DNA of 30,616 nt from JBBIIC01 sp037446725 (GTDB taxonomy: Bacteria > Actinomycetota > Coriobacteriia > Anaerosomatales > SLCP01). The translations under genes were made by a program, and so were the position numbers. The stretch lies in NCBI GenBank assembly GCA_037446725.1, contig JBBIIC010000024.1, forward strand, positions 1 to 30,616, written 5' to 3'. Under the pieces are notes generated by a model. The model did no database searches and was not told where the DNA came from. It saw nothing but the letters and a program-made list of their open reading frames with translations. Below, one piece after another: positions 15,603-23,563 of the stretch (its first letter is position 1; each line of letters opens with the position of its first letter).

Positions 15603-16622
15603 TCAGGCGCGTGCGGGGGGCGTCGGAGGCCGCGCGTCGCTCCAGAGCACCTCGATGACCTCGACCGGTTCGGCGATGTTCTTCAGCGTGAACTCTCCGT
15701 GGCTGTGCAGGCATGCGGGCGTCTGCTTCGAGGCGTCGGCAACGGGGCGTGTGACCATGATGCAACCACCGTCACCGAGGTTCATGACACGTGCCGAGAG
15801 GTTGAGTGCGGTGCCGATGAACGGCCTGCCGCCGCTGTCGAGAACGACCTCGCCGGACGCGATGCCGATGCGCACCCAGATGTCGCGCTCGTCGCCGTGC
15901 TCGCTGTTGTGCCGCTCGAGTGTGCGCTGCATCTCGACTGCTGCCTTGACGGCCTGCTTCGCGGAGGAGAACGCGGCCACGAGCCCGTCGCCACCAGTCG
16001 ACTTGCCCGCGCCCTTGTTCGCGGTGATCACCGGCAGCAGCAGGTCGCGGTGGCGCTGAACGAGTTTCGCCGAGGTGAAGCTGCCCTCTTCCTCGGTCAT
16101 GGCCGAGAACGACTTCATGTCCGTAATCATCACGACCGCCTCGGTCGTGTGCTTCGAGGAGAGTTCCTCCTCAGCGGTCGAGATCAGGCGCAACAGCTCG
16201 TCCACCTCCGCATCCTCCGCGCGCATGCTGCTTGGCACGGTCGAGACCGGCAGGCAGATGACGCGGGGCGTGAAGACCAGCTCCGAGACTCCGACCACCG
16301 CCAGCGCGACCACAACGGATGTGATTGCGGCCAGGGGCAACCCGGTCTCCGGCGCCGTGTCGGACAGCAGGCCGACGGCGACCGCACTCGAGGCCCATAT
16401 CGCGACCGTGCCCGCAAGCACACCGACTGCTCCCCTGATGTGTCGCCTCGGCGCGCCCGGCGGTCCGACGAGTGAGCCGACGAGTGCCGCACCCACGCTC
16501 CATATCAGCGGCTGGATGACGAGGAGGGCCGGGTCGGCGGCGGACTGCAGGACCTTACCGAGCGAGGTGACGTGGTCGGTGGCGGCGGCGACGCCGTCGG
16601 CCACCCACCCGAGAGTCAGCAA
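15603..16622 (-). CDS. Class III adenylate/guanylate cyclase (distal part of a split gene)
   Basis: This frame holds three TM helices (about 34-56, 62-84, 97-117) and a class III cyclase catalytic domain (about 158-330). Metal-binding aspartates are D168 in ITDMKSF and D212 in GGDG; N274 and R278 in LNLSARVM match the transition-state Asn/Arg. The substrate-specifying lysine is unclear because KSTGGDG has one extra residue compared with the usual KTxGDG. It should make cAMP or cGMP at the membrane. The 339-residue reading begins at a TTG at 16622 with no ribosome binding site. The same frame continues past an amber codon at 16650-16652 into another membrane segment (16650-17144), so the natural product is probably one 513-residue protein. 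It is convergent with the fusion gene. Confidence 0.8.
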   Translation of the reverse strand: MLTLGWVADGVAAATDHVTSLGKVLQSAADPALLVIQPLIWSVGAALVGSLVGPPGAPRRHIRGAVGVLAGTVAIWASSAVAVGLLSDTAPETGLPLAAITSVVVALAVVGVSELVFTPRVICLPVSTVPSSMRAEDAEVDELLRLISTAEEELSSKHTTEAVVMITDMKSFSAMTEEEGSFTSAKLVQRHRDLLLPVITANKGAGKSTGGDGLVAAFSSAKQAVKAAVEMQRTLERHNSEHGDERDIWVRIGIASGEVVLDSGGRPFIGTALNLSARVMNLGDGGCIMVTRPVADASKQTPACLHSHGEFTLKNIAEPVEVIEVLWSDARPPTPPARA

Positions 16623-16649
16623 CGATGCGAGGAGTGCATCGAACGACAG

Positions 16650-16652
16650 CTA
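16650..16652 (-). other. In-frame amber codon splitting the cyclase gene
   Basis: On the minus strand the frame reads ...TGGTPPP, then TAG, then LSFDALLASLLTLGW..., with coding quality unchanged on both sides. The downstream half has no start codon with a ribosome binding site. A single substitution (for example from CAG, GAG, TCG or TAC) would explain it. TAG is used as a normal stop elsewhere in the window (for example 2019, 2750, 8883, 30488), so general recoding is unlikely. Confidence 0.8.
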
Positions 16653-17144
16653 CGGCGGTGGCGTGCCCCCGGTGACCAGTGCACCCAGGGATCCGGCTCC
16701 GGTGAGCAGGCCGGCGATCTCGAGTGCGACGCAGGCAATGAGCGCGATCATCGCACCCTGCGCCGCCCCGAACAGGTATCCCGCGAGCACCGCGGCGGCC
16801 CATGCGGGACCCACCGCAACCCCGACTCCGGCGGCAAGTATCAGCAAGAAGACCGACCCGTGGTGCCGGGCGAGCCAGGTCACCGAGACGAGCGCGATCG
16901 CCGCAAAGAGGACGCCGACGACCAGGTTGACGGTGGCGATCGGCAACGTCATCGCGACAACGCTCGTCGCCACCGCACCAACCGGCGCTGCCAGCATCAA
17001 CGCACCGGCCACCGCCGCGGCCAACCACCCCACCCCTGATGGAGCGAACGACATCGCCCCGAGCATCCACGCGGTACCGGCGGTCATGAGGACCGCCCGC
17101 ACCCACGGGAGTCCCTGCGCGAAACGACGCACGACCTTGGCCAC
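16650..17144 (-). CDS. N-terminal membrane part of the split nucleotide cyclase
   Basis: 164 residues, nearly all hydrophobic, with about six TM helices (between residues 17 and 147). GTG at 17144 has a strong GGAGGAG site upstream, so this is a real translation start. The reading ends at an amber codon after TPPP, and the same frame continues straight into the cyclase at 15603. On its own it has no recognisable family. Read together with the downstream part it gives the layout seen in membrane-anchored class III cyclases: multi-helix membrane region, then catalytic domain. Either this is a nonsense-mutated gene (or sequence error), or a low level of readthrough makes the full protein. Confidence 0.75.
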   Translation of the reverse strand: MAKVVRRFAQGLPWVRAVLMTAGTAWMLGAMSFAPSGVGWLAAAVAGALMLAAPVGAVATSVVAMTLPIATVNLVVGVLFAAIALVSVTWLARHHGSVFLLILAAGVGVAVGPAWAAAVLAGYLFGAAQGAMIALIACVALEIAGLLTGAGSLGALVTGGTPPP

Positions 17145-17329
17145 CGCGGACTCCTCCCCCTGCGACGGCACGCACGTGCCGGCCCGCGCGCACGCGCGGC
17201 GCCGATGCTGATTTCTCCCCCCGCGGACGGAGACGCAAACCGGAGCCACCGCCCGGTAGAGGCACGCGGGCAGGCGGCGTTGCGTGGACGGAACGCCGCT
17301 CGCCCCGCGGGAACCCAGGTTTCTACTGC

Positions 17330-17716
17330 TTGCCCTGCTGGCAGCGAAGACGTCTGCCCGAGAACCTGAGCATGACATGGATGATGTTCAAGGGGCCGCG
17401 GCCGGTCGAGAAGGTCGAGGAGTTGGCGGCACGCGGGGTCGAGCGGATCCTCTACTTCCGCGCCGCGACCAGCGCCGACTCCCTCAGCAGCGGGGTGCAC
17501 GTGCCCGAGATGATCGCCAAGGCCCGGGTGCCCGCTCGTGTCGAGTTCGTGAACCTGGAGGCGTGGGACGACCACGATCTGACCATCGAGGCCATCTTCG
17601 AGCGCGTCGAGCCGCTTCTTGCGAGCGAGGCGCCGCCCCTTCCCGGGTTCAGGAGCGTATGCGGGGCCGCTAAGCCGGACTCTTCTACCGAGCCTCTCGC
17701 AACCGAAGAGAGCTGA
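17330..17716 (+). pseudogene. Ferrochelatase-like C-terminal fragment
   Basis: The frame encodes about 128 residues that fit the C-terminal third of ferrochelatase-type proteins: a CWQ...F-KGP entry comparable to VWQS...WLGP, then VEKVEELAARGVERILYF and TSADSLSSGVHVPEMI in place of the usual VGFVSDHLETL, and an EAWDDHDLTIEAIFERV helix. The normal N-terminal ~200 residues are missing. The open frame runs back to about 17201, but that part looks non-coding and has no good start. TTG at 17330 or ATG at 17372 are possible starts, neither with a ribosome binding site. I read it as a truncated remnant; a short stand-alone domain of another family is possible. The assignment rests on pattern similarity only. 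Upstream it borders the 5' end of the cyclase gene on the other strand. Confidence 0.4.
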
Positions 17717-17765
17717 CGTCGACCTCATCACGCGGTTGCGTTCGGCACGGGTACACCGCTGCGCG

Positions 17766-17771
17766 TAGAAT
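17766..17771 (+). promoter_or_regulatory. Possible -10 of the thioesterase gene
   Basis: TAGAAT lies about 31 bases upstream of the GTG start, with a good ribosome binding site in between. A -35 is not convincing. Confidence 0.35.
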
Positions 17772-17802
17772 CCGATGGGGACGCCCCTCGGAAGGAGCCG
17801 TT

Positions 17803-18300
17803 GTGGAACGCAGGGTCACCGGGTCACAGAACGTCAGCCGGATGTGTTTCATCTGCGGACGCGACAACCCGTTCAGCCTCAAGGCCCGGTTCTACCAACT
17901 GGAAGGCGGCGAACTCCTCGGTGTGTTCGGTGCCGGTGAGGGACACCAGGGCTACCCGGGCCGACTGCACGGCGGGGTCGCCTCCGCGATGCTCGACGAG
18001 ACGATAGGCCGCTCCATCGGTGTAACCGAGCCGGAGAGCTGGGGGGTGACGGTGGAGCTCACCGTGCGCTACCGCAAGCCGGTACCCCTCGACGGCGAGG
18101 TCCGCGCGATCGGCCGCATCACGAGCGACTCGCGCAGGATCTTCGAGGGCACGGGCGAGATCGTGCTGCCGGACGGCACCGTTGCAGTGGAGGCCTCGGG
18201 CAAGTACCTCAAGATGCCGATCGAGCGCATCGCCGAGGGAGATTTCGAGGCCGAGTGGTTCGCCGACGAGCGTCCGGCGCCGGAGAAGGTCGACATCTAG
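17803..18300 (+). CDS. PaaI-type hotdog-fold thioesterase
   Basis: 165 residues of the hotdog thioesterase superfamily (4HBT/PaaI). The N-terminal MCFICGRDNPFSLKARFY block is common in this group, followed by YPGRLHGGVASAMLDETIGRS (the HGG loop plus the catalytic-helix acid, here in LDE), VTVELTVRYRKPVPL and an EASGKYLKM end. The expected activity is acyl-CoA thioester hydrolysis in the cytoplasm; the acyl group is unknown. GTG at 17803 follows GGAAGGAG at good spacing. It is convergent with the heptad-repeat protein gene, with eight bases between the stops and no clear terminator. It has no operon partner. Confidence 0.9.
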   Translation: MERRVTGSQNVSRMCFICGRDNPFSLKARFYQLEGGELLGVFGAGEGHQGYPGRLHGGVASAMLDETIGRSIGVTEPESWGVTVELTVRYRKPVPLDGEVRAIGRITSDSRRIFEGTGEIVLPDGTVAVEASGKYLKMPIERIAEGDFEAEWFADERPAPEKVDI

Positions 18301-18308
18301 CCCCTCCG

Positions 18309-20210
18309 CTACTCGTCGCGCTCGATCCCATCGAGCTTGATGACGAACCGGACGGCGCCGGTCGCCCCTTCGGGCTTGCCGAGGAACGTGTCGTACGCCG
18401 CTGCCGCCTCTTTCATCCGGTCGACGACCTCCTGACCCAGCGTGAGCTCGTCGATGCCACCGGACAGGCCTTGCGACATCGCCTCGAGTCCCTCGACGGT
18501 CGTCGAGACGCCCGGGACGTCACGGCCTTCGAGCGTCCCTCCCTCGGCCACGGTCTGCAGCACCGAGCGCATTCCCTCCAGCATCTTCGGCAGCTCCTCG
18601 AGCGGGGCGAGCGCGTCCGAGGCGCCCTCGATCCCGGTGCCGACGCCGTTGATGCCGGTAGCGATCCCGGAGAGCCCCGCGCGCGTCGTCACCAGACCGG
18701 GCAGCCGCCTGCCCTGAACGACACCGCCGTCACGCAGCGTCTTGAGTGCGGCGGCGAGCGCGTCGAACTGCGCCGGCAAACCCTCGAGCGGCTGCGACGC
18801 CGCCGCGAGGGCCTCCAGCGACCCCGCGATGCCGATCAGCCCGCCGGAGATCGTCTCGAGCTGATCGCGTGTTTCGACGAGCCCGTACGGGAGGCCCATC
18901 ACGTCGTCGCCGTCCCGCAGCGCGCCGATCATGATGCTCTGAGCCGAGAGACCCTCCGCGAGCGCTGTCGTCGTCTCATCGGGCGAGGCCGACGCAAGTG
19001 CCCATGCGCGTGACTCGAGAGCGGCATTCGACTGCGCTATGGCATCCAGATAGGTGATCTGTCCGTCGAGGAGCGCGACGAGACCGTCCACGCCGTCGCG
19101 GACGGACGCGACGCCGCCCGCGATGCCGGTCAGCGCCGCAGGAAGCTGCGCGATCTGCGAGAGGTCCTGGCCCTCGAGTCCCGCGATGATGCCGCTCAGG
19201 TAGGCGATCTGGCCGTCGAGGAGCGCGACGAGTCCCGTTGTGCCCTCTTCGAGCTGCTGCGTACCGGCCGCAAGCTCGGCGAAGCCCTCGTCAAGCCCGC
19301 CGAGACCGGACAGCTGATCGGTGTCGATGCGGTCCGCCGTCGTCCCGAGGATCTCGCGATGGGCCGACGACAGCTGCGCCAGACCGTCGAGGCCCTCCTT
19401 GAGCTCGGCGAGGTCCTCGGCGATCGAAAGGTCCGGCGATCCCGCCAACTTCGGGAAGACCGAGACGATGATGGGCTCGATCTCGATGTCGGTGCCGTCC
19501 ATCTCAATGGTCACCGTCTCCTCGGGCTGGGGAAACGCCATGAACGTGTGGCTGATCGTCGAACCGGTGACGCTCACGATCTCGGCGTCGGCCTCGATGT
19601 TCAGGAAGCGGGCGCCATCGATGTCGATCTTGACCGGTGCGAGCATCGGCACCCAGTACTCGATCTCCTCGGTGACCGGCATGCCGCCGGCTCCCGCGAA
19701 CGTCGCCTCCTCCGTCACGCGGAGGTTGTTGGTCACCGTGACCTCGATGCGGACGCGGCCCGTCGCTCCGGCCAGCTCGTCAGGCGTCACGCGTCGCCCG
19801 TCGAGATAGTAGACGGCCTCGACGCCGATCGGCAGCTCCTGCTCGGTTTCTGCCCGATAGAAGAAGTCACGACGGCCCTCAACGTCGAGCGACCACTCGA
19901 CACCGTCTGCCACAAGTTCGGGCTCGACGTCGTCCTCGAGCGCTTCGGCCGAGACGACCTCGCCCGGGTCGGTGAGCGTGACCGACCCGTCACCTTCCAC
20001 GCGCATCCAGTCCACCACGACCACGTCGCGCACACCACCGTCTGCACCGGCAACGACGTAGACGGTCTCGTCGTCATGTACCGAGAAAGCGTCCGGCACG
20101 CTCGCGCTGTTGCGCGCTCCTGCAGGCACGGTGGCCGCAAGCAATGCGATGGCGAGCGCAAGGCTCGCAAGCGACTTTCGCGGGTTTCTCAACGTCGCAG
20201 GGGTGCGCAT
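18309..20210 (-). CDS. Exported LxxG-heptad-repeat protein, MMPL partner (YhgE/Pip-like)
   Basis: About 633 residues. A signal peptide at the N-terminus is followed by a beta-rich region (about 35-250). Then comes a long helical part (about 260-600) with the xxxLxxG heptad pattern seen in YhgE/Pip-related proteins: LDEGFAELAAGTQQLEEG, and repeated LVALLDGQI-YL units. There is no C-terminal TM helix, unlike full YhgE proteins. It is the last gene of a three-gene operon after a TetR regulator and an MMPL transporter, and probably works with the transporter outside the membrane as an adaptor or scaffold. ATG at 20210 is preferred, with a GAG-rich site upstream. A GTG at 20222 would overlap the transporter's stop as GTGA but leaves no spacing for ribosome binding. 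Confidence 0.8.
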   Translation of the reverse strand: MRTPATLRNPRKSLASLALAIALLAATVPAGARNSASVPDAFSVHDDETVYVVAGADGGVRDVVVVDWMRVEGDGSVTLTDPGEVVSAEALEDDVEPELVADGVEWSLDVEGRRDFFYRAETEQELPIGVEAVYYLDGRRVTPDELAGATGRVRIEVTVTNNLRVTEEATFAGAGGMPVTEEIEYWVPMLAPVKIDIDGARFLNIEADAEIVSVTGSTISHTFMAFPQPEETVTIEMDGTDIEIEPIIVSVFPKLAGSPDLSIAEDLAELKEGLDGLAQLSSAHREILGTTADRIDTDQLSGLGGLDEGFAELAAGTQQLEEGTTGLVALLDGQIAYLSGIIAGLEGQDLSQIAQLPAALTGIAGGVASVRDGVDGLVALLDGQITYLDAIAQSNAALESRAWALASASPDETTTALAEGLSAQSIMIGALRDGDDVMGLPYGLVETRDQLETISGGLIGIAGSLEALAAASQPLEGLPAQFDALAAALKTLRDGGVVQGRRLPGLVTTRAGLSGIATGINGVGTGIEGASDALAPLEELPKMLEGMRSVLQTVAEGGTLEGRDVPGVSTTVEGLEAMSQGLSGGIDELTLGQEVVDRMKEAAAAYDTFLGKPEGATGAVRFVIKLDGIERDE

Positions 20211-20218
20211 GGCGACTC

Positions 20219-22291
20219 TCACTTCCTCGGTAGCTTCGGCCAGCCGATGCTGGCGCGCTGCAGAACAGGCTGTGCGAAGACGAGCAGGGAGGGCAGCAGG
20301 AAGACGACGACCGCGAAGCTGATCACCGCACCGCGAGCGATGAGCAGGGTGAGGTCTGTGATGGTCGAGACGCTCGAGAGGAACACCAGGCCGATCGTGG
20401 CCGCGAACATCGTGCTCGCGCTGACGAGGATGGACGGCGCGGATCCGCCGAGCGCCTCGCGCATGGCCTCTTCGCGGTCGGCGGTGCGCCCGAGCTCCTC
20501 CTCGTAGCGGGTGGTGAGGATGATGGCGTAGTCGACCGTGGCGCCGAGCTGGATCGCGCCGATAGCAAGCGTGGCGATGAAGATGACGTCATTCGCGCCC
20601 ATCGCAGCGATACCCTGATTCAGGAGAATCGCGAGTTGGATGCTCGCAAGCAGCACGACCGGCACCGCCACCGAGCGGAACGCGACGGCGACGATGAGGG
20701 CGATCGCCACGATGGAGATCCAGTTCACGCGTCCGACATCGCCCTTCGAGGTCTCCTCCAGGTCGCCGAAGAGCACCGACTGCCCGGTCACGTACGCGGT
20801 CCCCGGGTAGGCTGCGCTCACAAGTCGCAGGTCGGCGATGGCCTCCTCGGTCCGCGGATCGCCGAAGTCGAAGGGCACGTGCACGGCGACGTAGGTGTAG
20901 TCGCCCTCGAAGAACGCATCGCGTGCCTTGGCCGGCAGGAACTCGGCCGGTATGAGCGGAGAGACGGCCGAGGTAAACGAGACCACGTCGGTCACGCCCT
21001 CGACCTCGCTTGCACGGCGCGTCAGCCGGTCGAGATCGGCCACGCGCCCGGTGTCCTCGGCGACGACGAAGAAGCTCTGCGCCCGCCCGAACTCCTCGGC
21101 GAGCCGGTCCTGTGCGACGAGCGAGGGCAGGTCCTCCGGAAGCGCGCTGTCGAGGTTATAGCTCAGCTCGAGTTGCGAGAACATCCAGAGCGCCGGCACG
21201 AACGCGAGCAGGAAGACCACCGTCACGGCCGGGGCCTTGCGCGCGAGCCAGCCGCCGAGCCGGTGGAAGTCGGGCAGGTGCACCCGATGGGCGAAGCGGC
21301 GGATGGGTGCGTCGAAGGTGAGCAACAGCGCCGGGAGGATCGTGACGACCGCGGCCACGGTGATGACCACACCCCGCGCGAGCGTGAGCCCCATGTCGGC
21401 TCCGAAGCCGAGGCGCATGGTGGCGAGCGCGAGGAATCCCGCGATAGTCGTGGCAGCCGCGGCGACGACCGAGCGGAATGTCGCCGCAATCGCAGTCGCC
21501 ATGGCGGTCTCGTTGTCGGCGCGCCGGCGTTCCTGCTCGTAGCGGTGGTAGAGGAGGAGCGCGTAATCCATCGTCACCGCGAACTGCAGCGCGAACACGA
21601 TCACGCCGGTCAGGTACGACATCTCCTGACCGAGGTAGAAGGACAGGCCGAGGTTGTAGACGACCGCCACACCGATCGTCAGCACGAACAGCACGGGCAC
21701 GATCACTGAGGGGACGGTGAGCAGCAGCGCCACCGATACGAGCACGAGCGCGGCGGCCGCAAACCGGGTGCGGTCGGAGTTGATGACGTCTTCGAGCTCG
21801 AGCTGCTGCGTGCCTGCGAGGTGGTACTGCTCGTCGCCGAGCACCTCGCTCATCTCCTCCACCGCCGAGCGCGTGAGTGGGTCGTTCGCGCTGCCCTCGA
21901 AGCTCACCTGGAAGAACGTCGCGTCTTCGGAGAAGTACGCATCTGCAAGCCCGTTGCTCCAGAACTCGCGCGGCACGGCGAGGTCGCCCAGATCATCGAC
22001 CCATGTCACCTGTTCGATGCCCTCGATCTCACCGATACGCTTCGTCATGCGCTGGACGCGCCGGTCGGTGGCCCCGACGAGCATGACCTGTGCTGTGTTC
22101 CCGAGCGCGAAGTCCTCGTTGAGGATCGCGAAACCTTTCACCGAGTCGAGGTCGTCGGGCAGGTAGGACAGCATGTCGTAGTTGATCCGGGCGTTGAGCA
22201 TCCCGAACACGCCGAGCACCAGCAGAAGCCCGGCGACGGCAAGCACCGCCTTGCGGCGCCGGACGATGAGCGTGGCGAACCTGAGGATCAT
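20219..22291 (-). CDS. MMPL/RND family transporter
   Basis: 690-residue inner-membrane exporter of the MMPL branch of the RND superfamily, which usually moves lipids, hydrophobic compounds or drugs using the proton gradient. The protein has two homologous halves, each with one TM helix, a large extracytoplasmic loop (about 35-175 and 375-520) and a five-helix bundle. The MMPL signature occurs in both halves: VTMDYALLLYHRYEQE (D242) and GATVDYAIILTTRYEEE (D587). The length is typical of short MMPL proteins. The ATG overlaps the stop of the TetR gene as ATGA, so translation is coupled, and the downstream heptad-repeat gene follows at once. Regulation by the TetR protein through the operator at 22914-22931 is very likely. 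The substrate is unknown. Confidence 0.95.
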   Translation of the reverse strand: MILRFATLIVRRRKAVLAVAGLLLVLGVFGMLNARINYDMLSYLPDDLDSVKGFAILNEDFALGNTAQVMLVGATDRRVQRMTKRIGEIEGIEQVTWVDDLGDLAVPREFWSNGLADAYFSEDATFFQVSFEGSANDPLTRSAVEEMSEVLGDEQYHLAGTQQLELEDVINSDRTRFAAAALVLVSVALLLTVPSVIVPVLFVLTIGVAVVYNLGLSFYLGQEMSYLTGVIVFALQFAVTMDYALLLYHRYEQERRRADNETAMATAIAATFRSVVAAAATTIAGFLALATMRLGFGADMGLTLARGVVITVAAVVTILPALLLTFDAPIRRFAHRVHLPDFHRLGGWLARKAPAVTVVFLLAFVPALWMFSQLELSYNLDSALPEDLPSLVAQDRLAEEFGRAQSFFVVAEDTGRVADLDRLTRRASEVEGVTDVVSFTSAVSPLIPAEFLPAKARDAFFEGDYTYVAVHVPFDFGDPRTEEAIADLRLVSAAYPGTAYVTGQSVLFGDLEETSKGDVGRVNWISIVAIALIVAVAFRSVAVPVVLLASIQLAILLNQGIAAMGANDVIFIATLAIGAIQLGATVDYAIILTTRYEEELGRTADREEAMREALGGSAPSILVSASTMFAATIGLVFLSSVSTITDLTLLIARGAVISFAVVVFLLPSLLVFAQPVLQRASIGWPKLPRK

Positions 22292-22878
22292 CGCGCGATT
22301 CCCGAGAAGAACAGGTGCGTCACGAACCGGACGCTCTCGTCACGGCTGTCGCGCGGCGGCACGTTCAGCACGTCGGCCGCCGCCCGCGTGTTGACGAGCC
22401 CGAGCAGGCTCTCCGCGGCCAGGCGCGGATCGACCGGAGCGAACTCACCCGCCTCGATGCCCTCGGCTATCACTGATGCGAGTCCCTCGATCGTGTAGGC
22501 GATTCGCGCGAGGAGCTCACCCGCAAGCGGGCCTTCGGGGTCGGTCAGCGGGCGCACGAGGATGCGCAGCAGACTCCCATGTGACCCGGCGGTCTCGAGC
22601 CACTCCGCGATGAAGCGCTCGATCCGCTCACGCGGCGTACCCTCGCCTTCGACGGCCGCGCGCGTGTGCACGTCGAAGACCTCCGAGGCGAGGTCGATGA
22701 GCGCACGAAGCAGCGACTCCTTGTCGGTGTAGTGGTAGTAGATGAGCGCCGTGGAGATGTCGCACGCCTGAGCGATGTCGGCGACACTCACCGCGTCGTA
22801 GCCCTTGCGCCCGAAGAGTTCCTCGGCACAGCCGAGGATACGCTCCCGCGTCTGCTGGCCCGCGTGTGTGTCCTGCAT
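22288..22878 (-). CDS. TetR/AcrR family transcriptional regulator
   Basis: 196 residues. The N-terminal TetR DNA-binding domain has a helix-turn-helix at about 30-52 (VADIAQACDISTALIYYHYTDKESLL); the remaining helical domain should bind a hydrophobic ligand and mediate dimerisation. ATG at 22878 has GGAG seven bases upstream; the frame is open further upstream through the operator region, which is not coding. It heads an operon with an MMPL exporter (ATGA overlap) and an exported heptad-repeat protein. A perfect palindrome 36 bases upstream of its start is the expected operator, so it probably represses its own operon and is released by a substrate of the exporter. The ligand cannot be read from sequence. 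Confidence 0.93.
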   Translation of the reverse strand: MQDTHAGQQTRERILGCAEELFGRKGYDAVSVADIAQACDISTALIYYHYTDKESLLRALIDLASEVFDVHTRAAVEGEGTPRERIERFIAEWLETAGSHGSLLRILVRPLTDPEGPLAGELLARIAYTIEGLASVIAEGIEAGEFAPVDPRLAAESLLGLVNTRAAADVLNVPPRDSRDESVRFVTHLFFSGIAR

Positions 22879-22913
22879 GTCACCACTCCGCCCGTGAGCG
22901 ACATCGATGGTCC

Positions 22914-22931
22914 TGACTGAACGTTCAGTCA
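22914..22931. promoter_or_regulatory. TetR operator (perfect 18-bp palindrome)
   Basis: TGACTGAACGTTCAGTCA is a perfect inverted repeat of the classic TetR/AcrR operator type. It lies between the regulator start and a minus-strand TACAAT (22932-22937), so it should cover the transcription start. The divergent lipoprotein gene at 23065 may also be affected. Confidence 0.88.
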
Positions 22932-22937
22932 ATTGTA
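22932..22937 (-). promoter_or_regulatory. Probable -10 of the TetR-MMPL operon
   Basis: TACAAT on the minus strand, preceded by GGGTA, directly abuts the palindromic operator. TTGACT overlapping the palindrome edge is an alternative -35 for a start further downstream, but no good -10 follows it. Confidence 0.5.
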
Positions 22938-23064
22938 TACCCGAAGCGCTGCCACGCGCCCCCTGATTCCCGCGCACGGCATCCGCTCGGACCGGCCGTG
23001 AACGCCCGTCAGACGCGTGCCGTCATACGGGTACGTATCAAGAAACACGACCGAGGAGGCCGCG

Positions 23065-23520
23065 ATGCCCGCACGTCTGATGACACTGCTCCTCGCACTT
23101 TCACTCGCCGTCGTGCTGGCAGCCTGCTCGTCGCCCGACGAGCCCGAGACGGACGTGCCCGCAGGCGAGCCAGAAGTCGGGGCGCCCGACGAGATGCCCG
23201 GTGGAGAAACGAGGCCGGCCCCCGGGCTGTACGATCTCGGGGACGGAACCGCCCAGGCGATCGGAACGCTTTCGTGGGTCGACCTCGAGGGCGGGTTCTG
23301 GGCCGTGACCGACCCAACCGCGGCCGAGGGCGAGGGTGCGACGGCGATCGCTGTCATCGCGAACGGTGACGAGCTCGATGGCGAACTTCGTCCGCTGGAG
23401 GGCTCGATGGTCGCGCTCACGGGCGAGCGCTTCGAAGGTGCGTCGATCCGCATGGCCGGACCCGAGATCGTCGTCGAGACCGTCGAGGTCATCGACGACA
23501 CCCCCGGAGCAGCCGAGTAG
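23065..23520 (+). CDS. Lipoprotein with possible OB-fold-like domain
   Basis: 151 residues with a lipoprotein signal (lipobox LAAC, Cys21), then an acidic Pro/Glu-rich linker to about residue 60. The remaining ~90 residues form a compact beta-rich domain: IGTLSWVDLEGGFWAV, then LRPLEGSMVALTGER and GASIRMAGPEIVVETVEVI. This order resembles small exported OB-fold-like proteins with a DLEGGF motif, but the family has no known function and the match is by eye. ATG at 23065 follows GAGGAGG. It is divergent from the TetR operon, with the operator between them, and 43 bases before the toroid protein gene on the same strand. Confidence 0.75.
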   Translation: MPARLMTLLLALSLAVVLAACSSPDEPETDVPAGEPEVGAPDEMPGGETRPAPGLYDLGDGTAQAIGTLSWVDLEGGFWAVTDPTAAEGEGATAIAVIANGDELDGELRPLEGSMVALTGERFEGASIRMAGPEIVVETVEVIDDTPGAAE

Positions 23521-23563
23521 AAACGGATGCACGGCGGTACATTCCTCTGCGGGAGGTGCCGCC

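Noticed and set aside
14674..15765. Minus-strand open frame opposite the AlkZ-like half of the fusion
   Set aside because: Antisense shadow of a well-supported gene; its composition is His/Arg/Gly-rich without motifs.
15372..16475. Plus-strand open frame opposite the cyclase
   Set aside because: It is opposite clear cyclase motifs on the minus strand and has no start signal or domain.
22879..23064. Second TetR site or attachment site between TetR and the lipoprotein gene
   Set aside because: Apart from the single 18-bp palindrome and the -10-like element, no further repeat was seen.
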